A stretch of DNA of 64,000 nt from Pegoplata infirma (taxonomy: Eukaryota > Arthropoda > Insecta > Diptera > Anthomyiidae): contig OY992536.1 of assembly GCA_963921195.1 (NCBI GenBank), positions 178,444,995 through 178,508,994 on the forward strand, written 5' to 3'. Both the position numbers and the translations under genes were made by a program. Position 1 is the first letter of the stretch; each line of letters opens with the position of its first letter. The notes under the pieces were generated by a model, which was given only the letters and a program-made list of their open reading frames with translations, made no database searches and was not told the DNA's origin. Of this stretch, positions 21,660-32,490 are shown piece by piece.

Positions 21660-22150
21660 CTATTTTTTTATACTCTCCACTCTAGTGATAGAGGGTATAT
21701 ATAAGTTTGTCATTCCGTTTGTAACACCTCGAAATATTGGTCTAGGACCCCTTAAAGTATATATATTCATGATCCTCGGTCGATTCTATGATGATCAATC
21801 GATGTCGGTCCGTCCGTCTGTCTGTCTGTTGAAAACAAGATAACTTTTGAAAGACTTTACGGAGGCTGCTGAAGTTTGTCATATATGTTGGGTCAGGTTG
21901 GTATTGGTCAGGTTGGTATTGCAATCCAAAAGTTATAAGTAAAAGAATGAATTTCGGCAAGGGTTTTTCGCGAATTTACGAGATAAAAAAACGCTAACTT
22001 TCGAACGACAATTCTGAGGGTGCTGATTTTCATTATATATTATATATATTTGCCATTCCCTAGCTCTGGTTCGTATTGAATTTTAGACAAATCGTTCCAG
22101 TGGTTCAAACGTTGTTAGCAAAACCTTGAATTTCAGATTGGTTTCACCTT
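21660..22150 (+). repeat. Fly interspersed repeat (ATACYCTCC family)
   Basis: Contains in order TATACTCTCCACTCTAGTG, GTCATTCCGTTTGTAACACC, GACCCCTTAAAGTATATATA, CGATTCTATGATG and GTCCGTCCGTCTGTCTGTCT. The same series is found at 47575-47985, 32790-32930 and 52237-52325, and inverted at 15440-15720. The family is widespread in fly genomes. Opposing short frames here (21511-21843, 21742-21960) are shadows. Confidence 0.65.
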
Positions 22151-22179
22151 AAATTCAAGTGCTAAAAAAACCGATCCTT

Positions 22180-22440
22180 AAAAAAAACAAACTGTAAAAA
22201 CATTGGAAAGCCACAAAACTACTTTAAGAAGTATTTTTGTCACTCAAAAATATGTTTACAATAAAAAAAAAAATTACACTCGAAAAAAAATTTTCACTCA
22301 AAAAAAAAATTAGTAATTTTTCACTCAAAAAAAAATAGTAATTTTTCTTTTTTTTTTACAAAAATTACAAAAAAAGTTATTTACTCAAAATAAAATATTT
22401 CTAATCAAAATTGTTCATATTTTTCACCTTAGAAAATTTA
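22180..22440. repeat. CACTCAAAAAAA short repeats
   Basis: CACTCAAAAA / CACTCGAAAA recurs about five times with AATTAGTAATTTTT between copies. These resemble solo ends of the CACTCA MITE family in tandem. Confidence 0.45.
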
Positions 22441-22539
22441 CCATTCTTTAACCAGAAACATTAAAAAACTTGGAAACATTTTGTTTAATTTAGAAGCAAC
22501 AAGACTCTTAAAATCGACGATAGTCATCTTTTGTTAAAC

Positions 22540-25255
22540 GTGATCACAGTCCTGTTCTCCAAACTTTTCCATCACATCAGGTTTTTGAGAAAATTGAGAT
22601 CAAACTTCCAAAAAATTGACGTTTTATGCATATTGGCAGCTCAAAGCGGATGAACTTAATGTGTTTGTGTTTAAAAATGGGTCGAGGGTAAAGCTTAAAG
22701 ATTACTCTTAAAGATCCAGGACTCATTTGGTCAGTCGCCTTAACCCTTAGAGCACCAATTGTCTTCTAATGAAGTCCTATTCCCCAGTATCGGAAATTTT
22801 TTTTTTGGGAAATAACTTATTTAAACACAATTGGTGCTCCAACGGATAAAGCGACTGATCAAATTAGTTTTGCATTTTAAAAATCAATGTCTGGGCTTTA
22901 GCCTTGACTTATTTTTAAGTCGTCAGCACATCGGGTTCATCCGCTATGAGTTGTCAAATATACCCTATAACTCGATTTTTTGTGTATTTTAAATTTCTCA
23001 AAAACCTGATGTCATTGAAATTTTGGAGATCAGATTTGTGGCCGGTAGATAAAGCGTAATCATGTGTATAAGATGGCGTTCTATTCGCATCAAGTGTTTT
23101 TGTTTATATGATTAGTAGCGGGAAAAAACTTTTTTCTTTTGGAATAAGACGTCATTGAAAGACAATTGGTTCACGAAGGGCTAATGCGACTGATCAAATG
23201 AATTCTGCATCCTTAAGAGCAATGTTTAAGCTTTACCCTCAACTCATTTTTAAGTCGCTATCACATCGGGTTCATCTGCTATGAGTTGTCAAAAATTACA
23301 AAAAGGCGAATTTTCTGAACTTTGACCTCAATTTTCTCAAAAACCTGATGTGATGGAAAAGTTTGGAGACCAGATTGGTATTCACTAGAACAATATCATA
23401 TACCGGTGCACAGTGAGACAACGCCGGCATTAAATACAAGGAGTCATTGTAGAGCTCTGAAATTTTGCACAGGTTACTTTTGAGACAATTCCAGTTTTTT
23501 GAAAAAAAAATTATGAAAATACGCCCACTTTTACGCCCACCTCCCATACAATCGAAATTTGTAAAATGCAGTATTGTCCGTAATACTTAAGGTATAACTT
23601 TCAATTTTGGTATACTTGAATGTTATATTGTTACCAACATTATCGGAAAAAATTTTGAACTTTGGCCCACTTTTACCCCCACCACCCATACAACCCCAAC
23701 ATAAGTGCCATATTTTCTAAAATATTTTAGGTACAACCTTCAAAGTTGATATTACTGTAATTTATATCATTTCAAATGTTTCATGCAAAAACAACAATAA
23801 CACGCCCACTATTACGCCCACCTCCCATGGAAATGCAATAAAAAAGAACAATTTTTTTTTTCACTCTATCAATAATTTTTTAATATCATCATGGTGTTCT
23901 AATTTTTTCAATGTGTTAGAGAAATTCTAATCTCTTATCAAAAGAGATCATTACAAGAACACTCATTATTACTTAACCCAATAAATAATGCAACATCTAA
24001 ATTCAATATATAACAATTAAACTAACCACATTAGAAATTGATCATAACACAACTTCGATAAGAACAACAGCTTGCTATATCAATTTAAATTAAAAATTAT
24101 GCTAAAAATTAACTATCTAACCCAAAGTCAATGACCTTCAAAAAAAATTATCAACCAAATGAATAATAGGCGTATTTTGTTGGCATAATTATCAGAGTTC
24201 TACCATACAAAGTTCACACCAGTGTTAACGCTCAAAATTTTAGAAGTTAAAAATTAACTTTCATACATTGTGAATGATTCTCTTATTGTTAATGACTCTC
24301 TTTGGTATTAATAAAAAAGATAATTGTTTTTGTGTTGCTTTCAAGCTAAATTGCATTTAATAAACCAATTTTATCAATATTTCATCGAAAATGTGTAATA
24401 TTTTACAAAACTATTCCAAACGACGCTAAATTAAATTGAGAAATTAATGGAAGTTAACGTTTCGTTTTTTTCGTTTTGATGCATGTTAGCAATCAAAGTT
24501 TGCCAACAAAAAAGGCCTAATGTAAATAAAATAATAATAAACAATAAGGGAATATGTGTAAACAATTAAAAAAAATAACATGCTATTGCATGCTAACATA
24601 CGTATAGCGACAGAATGTGCGCGTTGCATATTTTTTGTATTTTTTTGTATTTTTTTGTATGTTTAAAGTACTTTTGCAAACTTTTGCTATAGTTCCTTTA
24701 CTTTAAATGAAAGCTGAGACTTCAATCTTTCATTTGATATAAGTCTTCACCTAGGGCGAGGGGCTGCTCTATATTTCCTAGTCCATTGAAAATGCAAAAT
24801 GTTCAATTTTTACACCACAATTCTGTTGTTAAGAAATTTTTTTTGTGTTTTTTTTTTTAATTTATTTTTTCATCTACTCATTCTACAACAACCAAATTAA
24901 TTAAAAAAATACTTTAAAGTTATATTTATTATGTATTTTTTATTTAATAAGCTTTTGAATGTTACATATTGAACTAACATATTTCAAGCGCTTTGGCACA
25001 CCTCAACTTTGACTTGCTCTAGACCAAAAAGTAATGAAGTTATGAGGCTGAAATTTCAGGGAATTGTTACTCATATATCTGTTAATATACTGTGAAAATT
25101 TCATCCAAATTGGACGACACGCCAAAACCCAATTTTTGCCGCGGTTACTATAGGACTGTCTCACTGTGCGGTGTAAGATCGCGTCCCAGCAGCATTCAGT
25201 TTTTTTTTAATGGTCAGTATTGTAATTAAAGAGTTTACTTAACCAAATTTTGGGA
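22540..25255. mobile_element. Degenerate inverted/direct repeat element hosting a Transib-like insertion
   Basis: The block TCTCAAAAACCTGATGT plus ACATCGGGTTCATC..GCTATGAGTTGTCAAA and CAATTGGTGCTC occurs inverted at 22545-22830, direct at 22810-23050 and direct again at 23150-23390. It continues past the insertion as GTCCCAGCAGCATTCAG at 25190. A fragment at 28870-29255 shows the same block uninterrupted, ending GTCCCAGTCGCATTGAG. No protein frame. Confidence 0.6.
23409..25168. mobile_element. Transib-like non-autonomous element, CACAGTG termini
   Basis: Termini CACAGTGAGACA and TGTCTCACTGTG are perfect 12-bp inverted repeats starting with CACAGTG, flanked by a 5-bp GC-rich duplication CGGTG (23404-23408, 25169-25173). 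Established family knowledge: Transib transposons have CAC-starting ends, GC-rich 5-bp TSDs, and share the CACAGTG heptamer with V(D)J recombination signals. The first 450 bp hold three diverged copies of an ACGCCCACTTTTACGCCCAC motif near 23518, 23664 and 23803, spaced about 140-146 bp. No long transposase frame is seen, so it is presumably non-autonomous or decayed. Confidence 0.75.
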
Positions 25256-25265
25256 CACAATTTCC

Positions 25266-25542
25266 CAGTTGGCAAAATATAAGCACACCTGACATACTGC
25301 TGACTCTCCCTTTATGAAATCGCTGACATCTTCATACAATTTTTCACAATGTCATCAATGACATGTCAGCAGTTGGTCAGCAGTGTCCACCAGTATCGGT
25401 GGCCACTAACAATTCGTTTAAACAACCGCTGACCAACTGCTGACATGTCATTGATGATATTTTGAAAAATTGCAGAAGATGTCAGCAATTTTATAAAGGG
25501 AGAGTCAGCAGTATGTCAGGTGTGATTTTTTTTGCCGACTGG
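25266..25542. mobile_element. 277-bp palindromic MITE, CCAGT ends, 5-bp TSD
   Basis: Left end CCAGTTGGCAAAATATAAGC, right end (as reverse complement) CCAGTCGGCAAAAAAAATCA, followed in both arms by CACACCTGACATACTGCTGA and ATGTCAGCAGTTGGTCAGC. Flanked by ATTTC at 25261-25265 and 25543-25547. The loop is GTGTCCACCAGTATCGGTGG. Superfamily not assigned. Confidence 0.78.
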
Positions 25543-25547
25543 ATTTC

Positions 25548-25944
25548 TTTAAAGTAGTTTATAAATTGTTCCCAATTAAGTAAAATTTACCAAAAACTTT
25601 AGTTGATACAGTGCTAAAATATTCTTCAAAAAATAGCCATGGTAAGTACTAAAGAATTTAATAATCTACAAATCAAACAAAATTTCATCAAAATTGGTTC
25701 AGTAGTTTTTGTACTTTAAAAAAAGAATTCTGGAATTGAATGTCAACCCTAGAAATTCTAGTTGACTGTTTTAGTAAATTTTTCATAGCTTGAGGAAAAC
25801 TATTTAAAAAAAAAAACTTAATATGGCGATATCTCCAAAACTATGCCAGATAGAGCGAATCGAGCACATTTTTGGTTGGATCTTCATAGTAGCACCGCCC
25901 GTCTTCACATGTGTAGACCATAATGAATCCTAACGTTGAATCTA
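25548..25944. other. Intergenic DNA without recognised feature
   Basis: No repeat relation or frame detected. Confidence 0.35.
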
Positions 25945-27312
25945 CACTCATAAAAATTTGTTAGTATTCCTTACAAAAAAGTCTGTTACCATTACTAATA
26001 AAGTTTTCAATTTGTGCCCGATAACTTTTTCAGTTACCATTACAAACTTTGGTTTTCAAAAATTAGTAATCTTGAAAATACTAAAAAAATTAGTATTACT
26101 AAATTTTTTTGTACAATTTTTGTAAAATGGATTTTAAAACGCGTTTGTAAATAATATTAACTTTTTTTGTAAAAAAATTGTAAATTGTGTATTTTTTAAT
26201 TTTTTGTATACATCATGTAAATTGCGTAATGCGCTTGTTGTCGCCAATAACTATTTCCATGCAAGTCAGTTTTTGTTAGAATTTTCGATCTAAAAAAGAG
26301 AAAATATTGAACACATTGTTTTAATACAAAATATACATACTACCATATAAAATTAATTCTTTGAAGATTGATGTTGAATAAATTGGTGTACGGTGAACTA
26401 AAATAAAAAAATATATATCAACATAATGTTTTAAATAGATCACATAAATATACAATTGTTACCTGTTGTCATCATTTCCTATTTTGCTTTATTATTCTAA
26501 AAATAAAAAACGATTTACATAATTTTAAACAAAAAATACTTAAAGATTTGGTTACCTGCTATGCTTTTTTTGTTGTAATATTTTTTTTGTACATTTTTTT
26601 ATTCATTTTACCCGTCGCGCGATGTTTACCGATCGAATGTTATTTTGTGACTAAAATATTCAAAGAAAGGCATAAAGTAAGTTACACAAAAATCAACCCT
26701 TTATGTGCGTGAGAAAAAAATATTCGTGGATAGCATAAACAAAAAAATTCTGCAAGTAAAGAAGAAAGAAAAAAAAAACTGATGTTTTATGGAAATTTTC
26801 CATTTGAAAAGGTCGGCATTGTTTTTTAAATTTTGCATGTCTTTTCTTGTCTCTATTTTTGTTTTTAAATTGAAAAAAAAAAAAAAAACTAATGAAGCGT
26901 AAATGAATATTAAAAATAATAAACATATTCATACTCATCAAAGCGCAGTTTTCTCGTTAAAAAATAACTAACAATATATTTTTTTTATTTATTTTTTTTT
27001 TAATTTCCAAATATTTTAATAAAATAAAATATTTTTAATTATAGTGTATAGGTTTTCTAGAGAAAAAAAAATGAAATTTACTAACTAATATTGTAAAATT
27101 TACAAAATAATTATCAAAAGTTAGTACGATAATTTTTAAAAAATCAACTGAAAAAATTATTAAAAAATCAGTATAAAATTAATAGTTTGTAAAGCGAGTT
27201 TACTAAAAAGAATTACTAAAAATTGATTTTTTAGTAGAATTTAGTAAAAAAGTGGTAAAGTTGAGATACAAACCACTTTACAAATTTTTTTACTAACGTA
27301 TTTTTTTGAGTG
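25945..27312. mobile_element. CACTCA-family element, 1.37 kb, TA-flanked
   Basis: Starts CACTCATAAAAATTTGTTAG and ends ATTTTTTTGAGTG with TA on each side. Terminal regions match the copy at 572-1135 (TAGTATTCCTTAC, TTACTAAAAA). The middle, about 26220-26960, is different DNA with poly-A/T runs. The 82-codon frame at 26693-26941 is low complexity. Confidence 0.6.
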
Positions 27313-27315
27313 TAA

Positions 27316-27460
27316 GACCGAATTTACATAAGGCAATTTTAATTGCGGCAATTCTGATTTTCTAGTGTATCAGAGAGAGAGGGCAGAATTTTAGATCTCT
27401 CTCTGATACACGATAAAATCAGAATTGCCGCAATTAAAATTGCCTAATGTAAATACGGTC
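27316..27460. mobile_element. 145-bp PIF/Harbinger-like MITE, TAA TSD
   Basis: Hairpin with ends GACCGAATTTACATAAGGC and GCCTAATGTAAATACGGTC and long matching arms (AATTTTAATTGCGGCAATTC). Flanked by TAA at 27313-27315 and 27461-27463, directly at the edge of the preceding CACTCA element. A 3-bp TWA target is typical of PIF/Harbinger. Confidence 0.72.
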
Positions 27461-27463
27461 TAA

Positions 27464-28439
27464 ATAACTTGTCATTCCTGAAAATTTGAAAAATTCTCAT
27501 AAATATTGCAGACACAACAAAAAGTCTTAACACGTAGTACACGACCGCCAAATACCCGAGCATAAGTTTTTAAGTTACCAGACCTTTCTTACGAAGTAAT
27601 TTCTCATTCCCCTTAAATATTTTGTTAAGTGTACCAAATACTGTGTTGCCACAAGCTCAGTTTAGTATTCAAATTGCAGTTAAAGTTGCTCGACTATTTT
27701 GATTTTTTTTTTTTTCAGCAATTTTATTTTCTTCATTTTGGTTGCTCTGTAAATAATAGCTTTTTATTCACCAGGGGCCATGTTTATCAAGAAGTAAAGT
27801 AACAAAAGGAGCAGCCACAGCATCAGCAGCACCAATATAAACTTTTTTTTTTTTTTGTTGTTGTCTTTCATAGTTGGCAGCCAATTTTACTCCAAATTGT
27901 TGGCAATGTTTAGTGTGATCAAGCAAAAAAAAAAAAAAAACAGAGAAAAGCAAACAATCCAAACAAATAAAAGAAAATTGTAGCAAGTGACTAATTTATG
28001 CATATGCCACAATACCGCGAATGTACGGGTACACAACAATACAAAATTCTATTGTCTTACCAATTTTTTTAAACGTTATTTTTGTGTTTTTTTTTTGTTT
28101 TAAATAACATTATCAATGTAATCTCTATCGAACAATAACCATCTAAATGGTTCTAATACAATTGTAATTGTTTACGAAATCTTTTTCATTTTTTTTTGTT
28201 TCAAGATTTGAATATTGTTTTTAAATATGACTTTTTTAAAAGGGTGTTGTTAAAAGTTTTAATTTAATATTACAGAATAAAAAATAATTGCCTATTTAAA
28301 ATAATTATGATTTAAAAATTAATTACACAGTGCAACAACCTAAATTGGAATGGGATGAAACCAAAAGCAAATGAAAGTTAACATCTTCTGTATCAAAATC
28401 CTCAAGATTTTTTTAATAGTTCAGTGTTAGATTTTTTTG
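27464..28439. other. AT-rich DNA of unknown nature
   Basis: Contains CAGCCACAGCATCAGCAGCACC (split tract near 27812) and long T or A runs. The 72-codon minus-strand frame at 27768-27986 is partly these simple tracts. No repeat match in the window; possibly unique sequence. Confidence 0.35.
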
Positions 28440-28870
28440 TACACGCATTTGAAGTAGGGAGTAAAATTGCATTTACAGTTTTTTACTTCGTGATCCTGTT
28501 TCCTTTTAAAAGGACTTTAAAGTTTAAAAGGACAACATTTTGTAAAATATTTTTTAAATATTTGTACCTGTCTTTTAATGTCACTTTTGATGGCAAATAA
28601 AAGAGTAGTATCTTCGCTAATTTTTCCATTTTTTATTTTGTCATAAAAGGAAAAATAAAGTGAATAATGTCCCTTCAAAAATTTAACAAAATATTTCGTT
28701 AAACATTTTAAATGATATTGAAGGATGTAGTTTTAAAACGACATTATTTACCTTCTTTTTCCCGATATGTCAAAAAAAAAATGGAAAAATTAGCTGAGAT
28801 ACTCCACTTTCATTTTCCACCACCAGTGGCAACCTGGGACAAGTACAAATACTAAAAAAAATTACAAAAA
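28440..28870. mobile_element. GAGGAGGATC-arm foldback family, copy 2 (partial)
   Basis: GTAAAATTGCATTTACAGTT, TTCGTGATCCTGTTTCC, GATGGCAAATAAAAGAG and a mirrored CATTTTCCACCACCAGTGGC align with 3760-4200. The right end is missing and it joins the 28870 fragment. Confidence 0.6.
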
Positions 28871-29255
28871 TATAATCCGGAATACGTCGTGGAATAAGGC
28901 ATTATTGAAACACAATTGGTGCCCTATGGGTTAGGCGACAGGTTTAGCATCCGTAATACCAATATTAAAGCCTTATCCTCGACTTATTTTTAAGTCGCAA
29001 TCACATTAGGTTCATCCGCTATAAGTTGTTAAAAATGCCCAAAAAGGCGATATTTTTTAAATTTGACCTCAATTTTCTCAAAAACCTGATGTGATGGAAA
29101 AGTTTGGAAACCAGATTTGTTATCACTAGAACAACTGCAATTAACAATGTTGGGTTGCGTCCCAGTCGCATTGAGTTTTTTTTAAATATTCAGTAGTGTA
29201 ATTACTTGAAAATTTTATAAGTGGCGCATACTTAATTTTGTAACTTCCTTTAAAT
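28870..29255. repeat. Fragment of the element at 22540-25255
   Basis: CACAATTGGTGCCC, TTAAGTCGCAATCACATTAG, TCTCAAAAACCTGATGTGAT and GTCCCAGTCGCATTGAG match the 23.15-23.40/25.18-25.25 kb sequence without the Transib-like insertion, so it acts as an approximate empty-site reference. Confidence 0.6.
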
Positions 29256-29270
29256 AACAATCATACGCAA

Positions 29271-29282
29271 CGGTGCACAGTG
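29271..29282. other. Lone Transib-like end, CGGTG + CACAGTG
   Basis: CGGTGCACAGTG reproduces exactly the TSD-plus-heptamer junction seen at 23404-23415 but continues into a T run. No matching right end was found downstream. It may be an abortive or deleted copy, or chance. Confidence 0.3.
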
Positions 29283-29627
29283 TTTTTTTTTTTTAATTTG
29301 AATAAATTCGTTTTTGAATTAAATTTACAAAAACATTAAAAATTAGTGTTTGTTCTGTTCAGACGCGGATCCACGGGCGAGAAAAAAGGAAATACCCCCC
29401 CCCCCCCCTCCCCAAATTCGAATTCGAAAGAAAAAGAAATAAAAAGAAAGGATGAAAGATAAGAAAAGAAAAGGAAATTTTTGAAAAATGTCCAAGGATC
29501 TGAAAAATATGCTTGCGAATTTTGTACTCTTGCCCAAAACATTAAATCATGATAATGTTTTGCGGAAGATTTGGGCGTACTTGCCAAAGCAAAGTTTTTT
29601 ATGAAAAAATAATGTTATATTACTTTG

Positions 29628-29930
29628 CTATTCCAAAGTGCGGCTCACCAGGAGTGGATGAAACGATAGAACACATACTTTGTCACTATCCAGCGGTGGC
29701 AAGAAGGCGCCGATCGATTACGGTCAGATAAGCTTTAATACTTTGGAGGATATAACGCGAATGGATCTTAGAATATTAAAGAGATTCGCAATGACTTTGA
29801 ACGTGTTTAACTTGCGCCGCTAGCGAAAAAGAAAAAAGTTTTGTGGTATCGCTATGGACCAAAAGGTCTATGCGAGATGTAAATCGTACACCGCCACCCT
29901 AACCTCACCTAACCTTGCTATTCCATGCAA
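29628..29930 (+). pseudogene. 3' end of a decayed I/R1/Jockey-type LINE
   Basis: One frame encodes CGSPGVDETIEHILCHYPAV followed by ARRRR, the Cys/His-containing C-terminal motif (C..E.TIEH.L.HCP) common in fly LINE ORF2 proteins. After a frameshift another frame reads FNTLEDITRMDLRILKRF to a stop at 29820. The trailer (CTATGGACCAAAAGGTCTAT, CCGCCACCCTAACCTCACC) resembles LINE 3' UTRs. Everything upstream of the C-terminal motif is missing, so it is a 5'-truncated, frameshifted copy. Confidence 0.6.
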
Positions 29931-30159
29931 AACGAATTGAAATATCAGTCGAGGACCCCATTAAAAAACCAAAAGAGCTGTACATTTCGTAAGTGAGTGC
30001 AAAAATAAGTGCAACAAAGTTTTTTTACATTTTGGAGAGATTCTCACTTGTTTTTTTGTATATTTGATAAACAAATGGAATATTTTTATGCAAAAAGCTT
30101 AGACTTGGTGAAAAAGCAGTTTTGGTAACATTTTTTTTTCACGAAAAAACAAAATTATG

Positions 30160-30690
30160 TTAAAAAAAATTTAATGAACCCAAAATTTTTAGTGAAAAAA
30201 AGTTTTTGATGAAAAGAAAAATTTTTAGATGTAAAAAAAAATTATGAAAAAAATATGAAAAAAAAAAAATTGGTGAGAACAAAATTTGATAAAATAAATT
30301 TGATGAAAAAAAATTTATGAAAAAATTGTGATAAAAAATAAATTTATGAAAAAAAATATTTTGATGAAAAGAAAATTTGATGAAAAAAAAAATTAATGAA
30401 AAAAACAAAAAAAAAATACTGAAAAAAAATTTTGATGAAAAAAGGACTTTATGAAAAAAATTTGATTAAAAAAAAATTTGATGAATACAATTTTTTGATG
30501 AAAAATAATATTTTTGATGAAAAAAAATAATAAAAAAAAAATTTGATGAAAAAAAATTGATGAAAAAAAAAGTTTGATGAAAAAAAAAATTGATGAAAAA
30601 AAAAACATTTGATGGAAGAAAAAAATTTGATGCAAAAAAAATTTATGAAAAAAAAAAAAAAATTTGATGAAAAAAAAATAAGGAAAAAAT
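30160..30690. repeat. GATGAAAAA minisatellite
   Basis: About 30 units of 13-17 bp, TTTGATGAAAAAAAA with drifting A-run length. Minus-strand frames (80-82 codons, almost only Phe, Ile, His, Ser) are artefacts of the array. Similar arrays at 33495-33905 and, inverted, 52140-52236 sit at the same side of the same conserved element. Confidence 0.85.
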
Positions 30691-30699
30691 TTTTGTTGA

Positions 30700-30930
30700 A
30701 AAATAATTATGTTACTTTTTATTCACCAGCTGGTGAAAAACGGTTTTATTCACCACGAGGTGAATTATTAGCCAAGTTACAAACCCAAGTTTTTAAAATT
30801 TTTGGTTTTAAGAAAATTAAAATAGTAATTCTTGTTTTCTTTTTCGTTAATTGTTAGCTTATATAGTCAAACAGAGGTGGCGTCCTGCAATTTTTTTAAA
30901 ATTAGACACCAGCCCAAAAACATTATCATG
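30700..30930 (+). mobile_element. Conserved CACCAGCTGGTG element, copy 1
   Basis: Directly follows the GATGAAAAA array: ATTATGTTACTTTTTATTCA, CACCAGCTGGTGAA, CACCACGAGGTGAAT, AAGTTACAAACCCAAG, TAGCTTATATAGTCAAAC, GAGGTGGCGTCCTGC and TTAGACACCAGCCCAAAAAC. The other copies are 33910-34146 (same strand) and 51896-52140 (opposite). The array plus this block appears to be one repeat unit. Superfamily unknown; the 82-codon frame across it is not conserved. Confidence 0.65.
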
Positions 30931-31019
30931 TTAAATAAATATTCTGAGAATTTTAGAAAAAATATCTATGAATCTAAAAAAAGGTCTTATTCTGATTTTT
31001 TTATTTGACACATAACCCA

Positions 31020-32010
31020 GAATCTAAGAATTTTTTTGTAGGAAAAGTTTCGGAGACTCAGACTCTGAGACTTTTTCTATGGGAAAAATGACTCACAATC
31101 AGAAACTAAAACATTTTTTTAGGAAAAAATTTCTTAGACTCTCTTATGAAAATATTTCTCAGAAAATGTTTGACTATCTTAGTCGTTTTCTAGGGAAAAG
31201 TTTCTCAGAAAACAAAACTTTTTTAATAGAAAAATGTCTCAGAATCTAAAAAATTGAATCCAAAAGTTTAAAAAAGCATTAAAGTCTTCAATTTTTCTAA
31301 TCTCAGGTACTTTCTACAGAATATTTTTTCAAACCCTAAAAATGTTGGTGTAGAAAGATCGTTTCGGTATCTTAAACCTTTTTTGTAGAAAAACAGATTA
31401 TAACGTTTTTTTAATAATTCAGAAACTAAGAAGTGTCCAATGGGAAAAAACTCACTAAATCTGAGAATTTTTCTTTACGAAAATTTTTTCTAAATATAGA
31501 AATTTTTGGTGTGAGAATTCCATAAGTATCTGAGAATTTTCTATATAAAGGTGTATCAGAATTTAAAAATTTTTGTATAAATTCTGATTAACTATTATTC
31601 AAAAATAAAAATCGTTACATTCTAACTTTAAAATATTACATTTTTAGTAGGTTTATTCTAGCTCGAGGTCATTATTTCCTTTACTTATTTAGACTTTGAT
31701 ATTCTCATAGAATAATTTTTTGAAAATTATTTTATGAGAATATCGCAGCTTTAATAAGTAAAGGAAATAATGACCTCGAGCTAGAATAAACCTACTTTTT
31801 ATATTTTTGTATACATTTTAAAAGCTTTTTTGTATCAAAACGCCTTAGAACCTCAGAAGTATCCTATTGGGATAACGTCTCAGAATAAAAAAAAATCTAT
31901 CAGAAAATTATGTCAAAATCCGGGTATTTTGTTGTTAGAAAAATGCTTTAGAACCTGAAAATTTCTTGAAGAGACATTTTTTAAATTATCAAACATTTAG
32001 TTTTTTTTTA
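31020..32010. repeat. Diverged 35-bp minisatellite (AATCTGAGA..TTTCT)
   Basis: Drifted units of CAGAATCTGAGACTTTTTCT-ATACGAAAAATGTCT, the same repeat that is well preserved at 46180-47430. Interrupted by the hairpin at 31646-31796. Confidence 0.6.
31646..31796. mobile_element. 151-bp hairpin MITE, AGTAGG..CCTACT
   Basis: Left arm AGTAGGTTTATTCTAGCTCG then AGGTCATTATTTCCTTTAC; the right arm is its mirror to CCTACT with almost no mismatch over about 45 bp. T-rich flanks (TTTTT / TTTT) obscure the TSD. Inserted in the 35-bp minisatellite. Confidence 0.75.
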
Positions 32011-32372
32011 TTATAGGAATAAATTTTTAAAATTTGAAAATATTTCTATAGAAAAAATCATAATAAATAAGAGTTGAACAGTAAAAAACCTTAACCAATG
32101 ATTCAAATTCGACCTGAAGTTCCCTGCAAAAAAAATATTTTTGAGCAAAAAAAAAAATTCCCCCCCCCCCCCCCAAAACCAACACTCAAAATATTTTGTA
32201 GACAAAAACAAATGAAAAACACATATAAAACCTGTGAATAAACTATTGAAAACCATCTCAGTAATTATTCATTTGTTTTAACAAGCAGGAACATTTTTTT
32301 TTTACTGTTGACAAAATTTTCTAAAGTAAATAACATTAAACATTAAAAAATTAAGATTTTTCATTATTTTTT
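32011..32372. other. AT-rich DNA with a C14 run
   Basis: Contains a homopolymer of C at about 32161-32174. The 81-codon minus-strand frame spanning it is not supported. Confidence 0.35.
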
Positions 32373-32490
32373 ACCAACAAATTCGAAAAAAATAACCTAC
32401 GAAAACATTAAAAATTAATGATAGTTCTGTTATTTTAACCAACAAATTCCAAAAAAAATAACCTACGAAAACATTAAAAATTAATGATTT
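32373..32490. repeat. Two-copy tandem duplication
   Basis: ACCAACAAATTC(G/C)AAAAA followed by ATAACCTACGAAAACATTAA is repeated at about 32373-32425 and 32438-32488. The second copy is followed by its inverted form ATTTCGTAGGTTATTTT. It is the distal part of the adjacent minus-strand SINE-like repeat. Confidence 0.6.

Noticed and set aside
21742..21960. Overlapping frames on both strands around a TCCGTCCGTCTG stretch
   Set aside because: This lies in a dispersed fly repeat also present at 47.6 and 32.8 kb; frames are not maintained among copies.
30160..30635. Minus-strand Phe/Ile/His-rich frames resembling hydrophobic peptides
   Set aside because: They are the GATGAAAAA array read on the other strand; the same occurs at 33675-33914.
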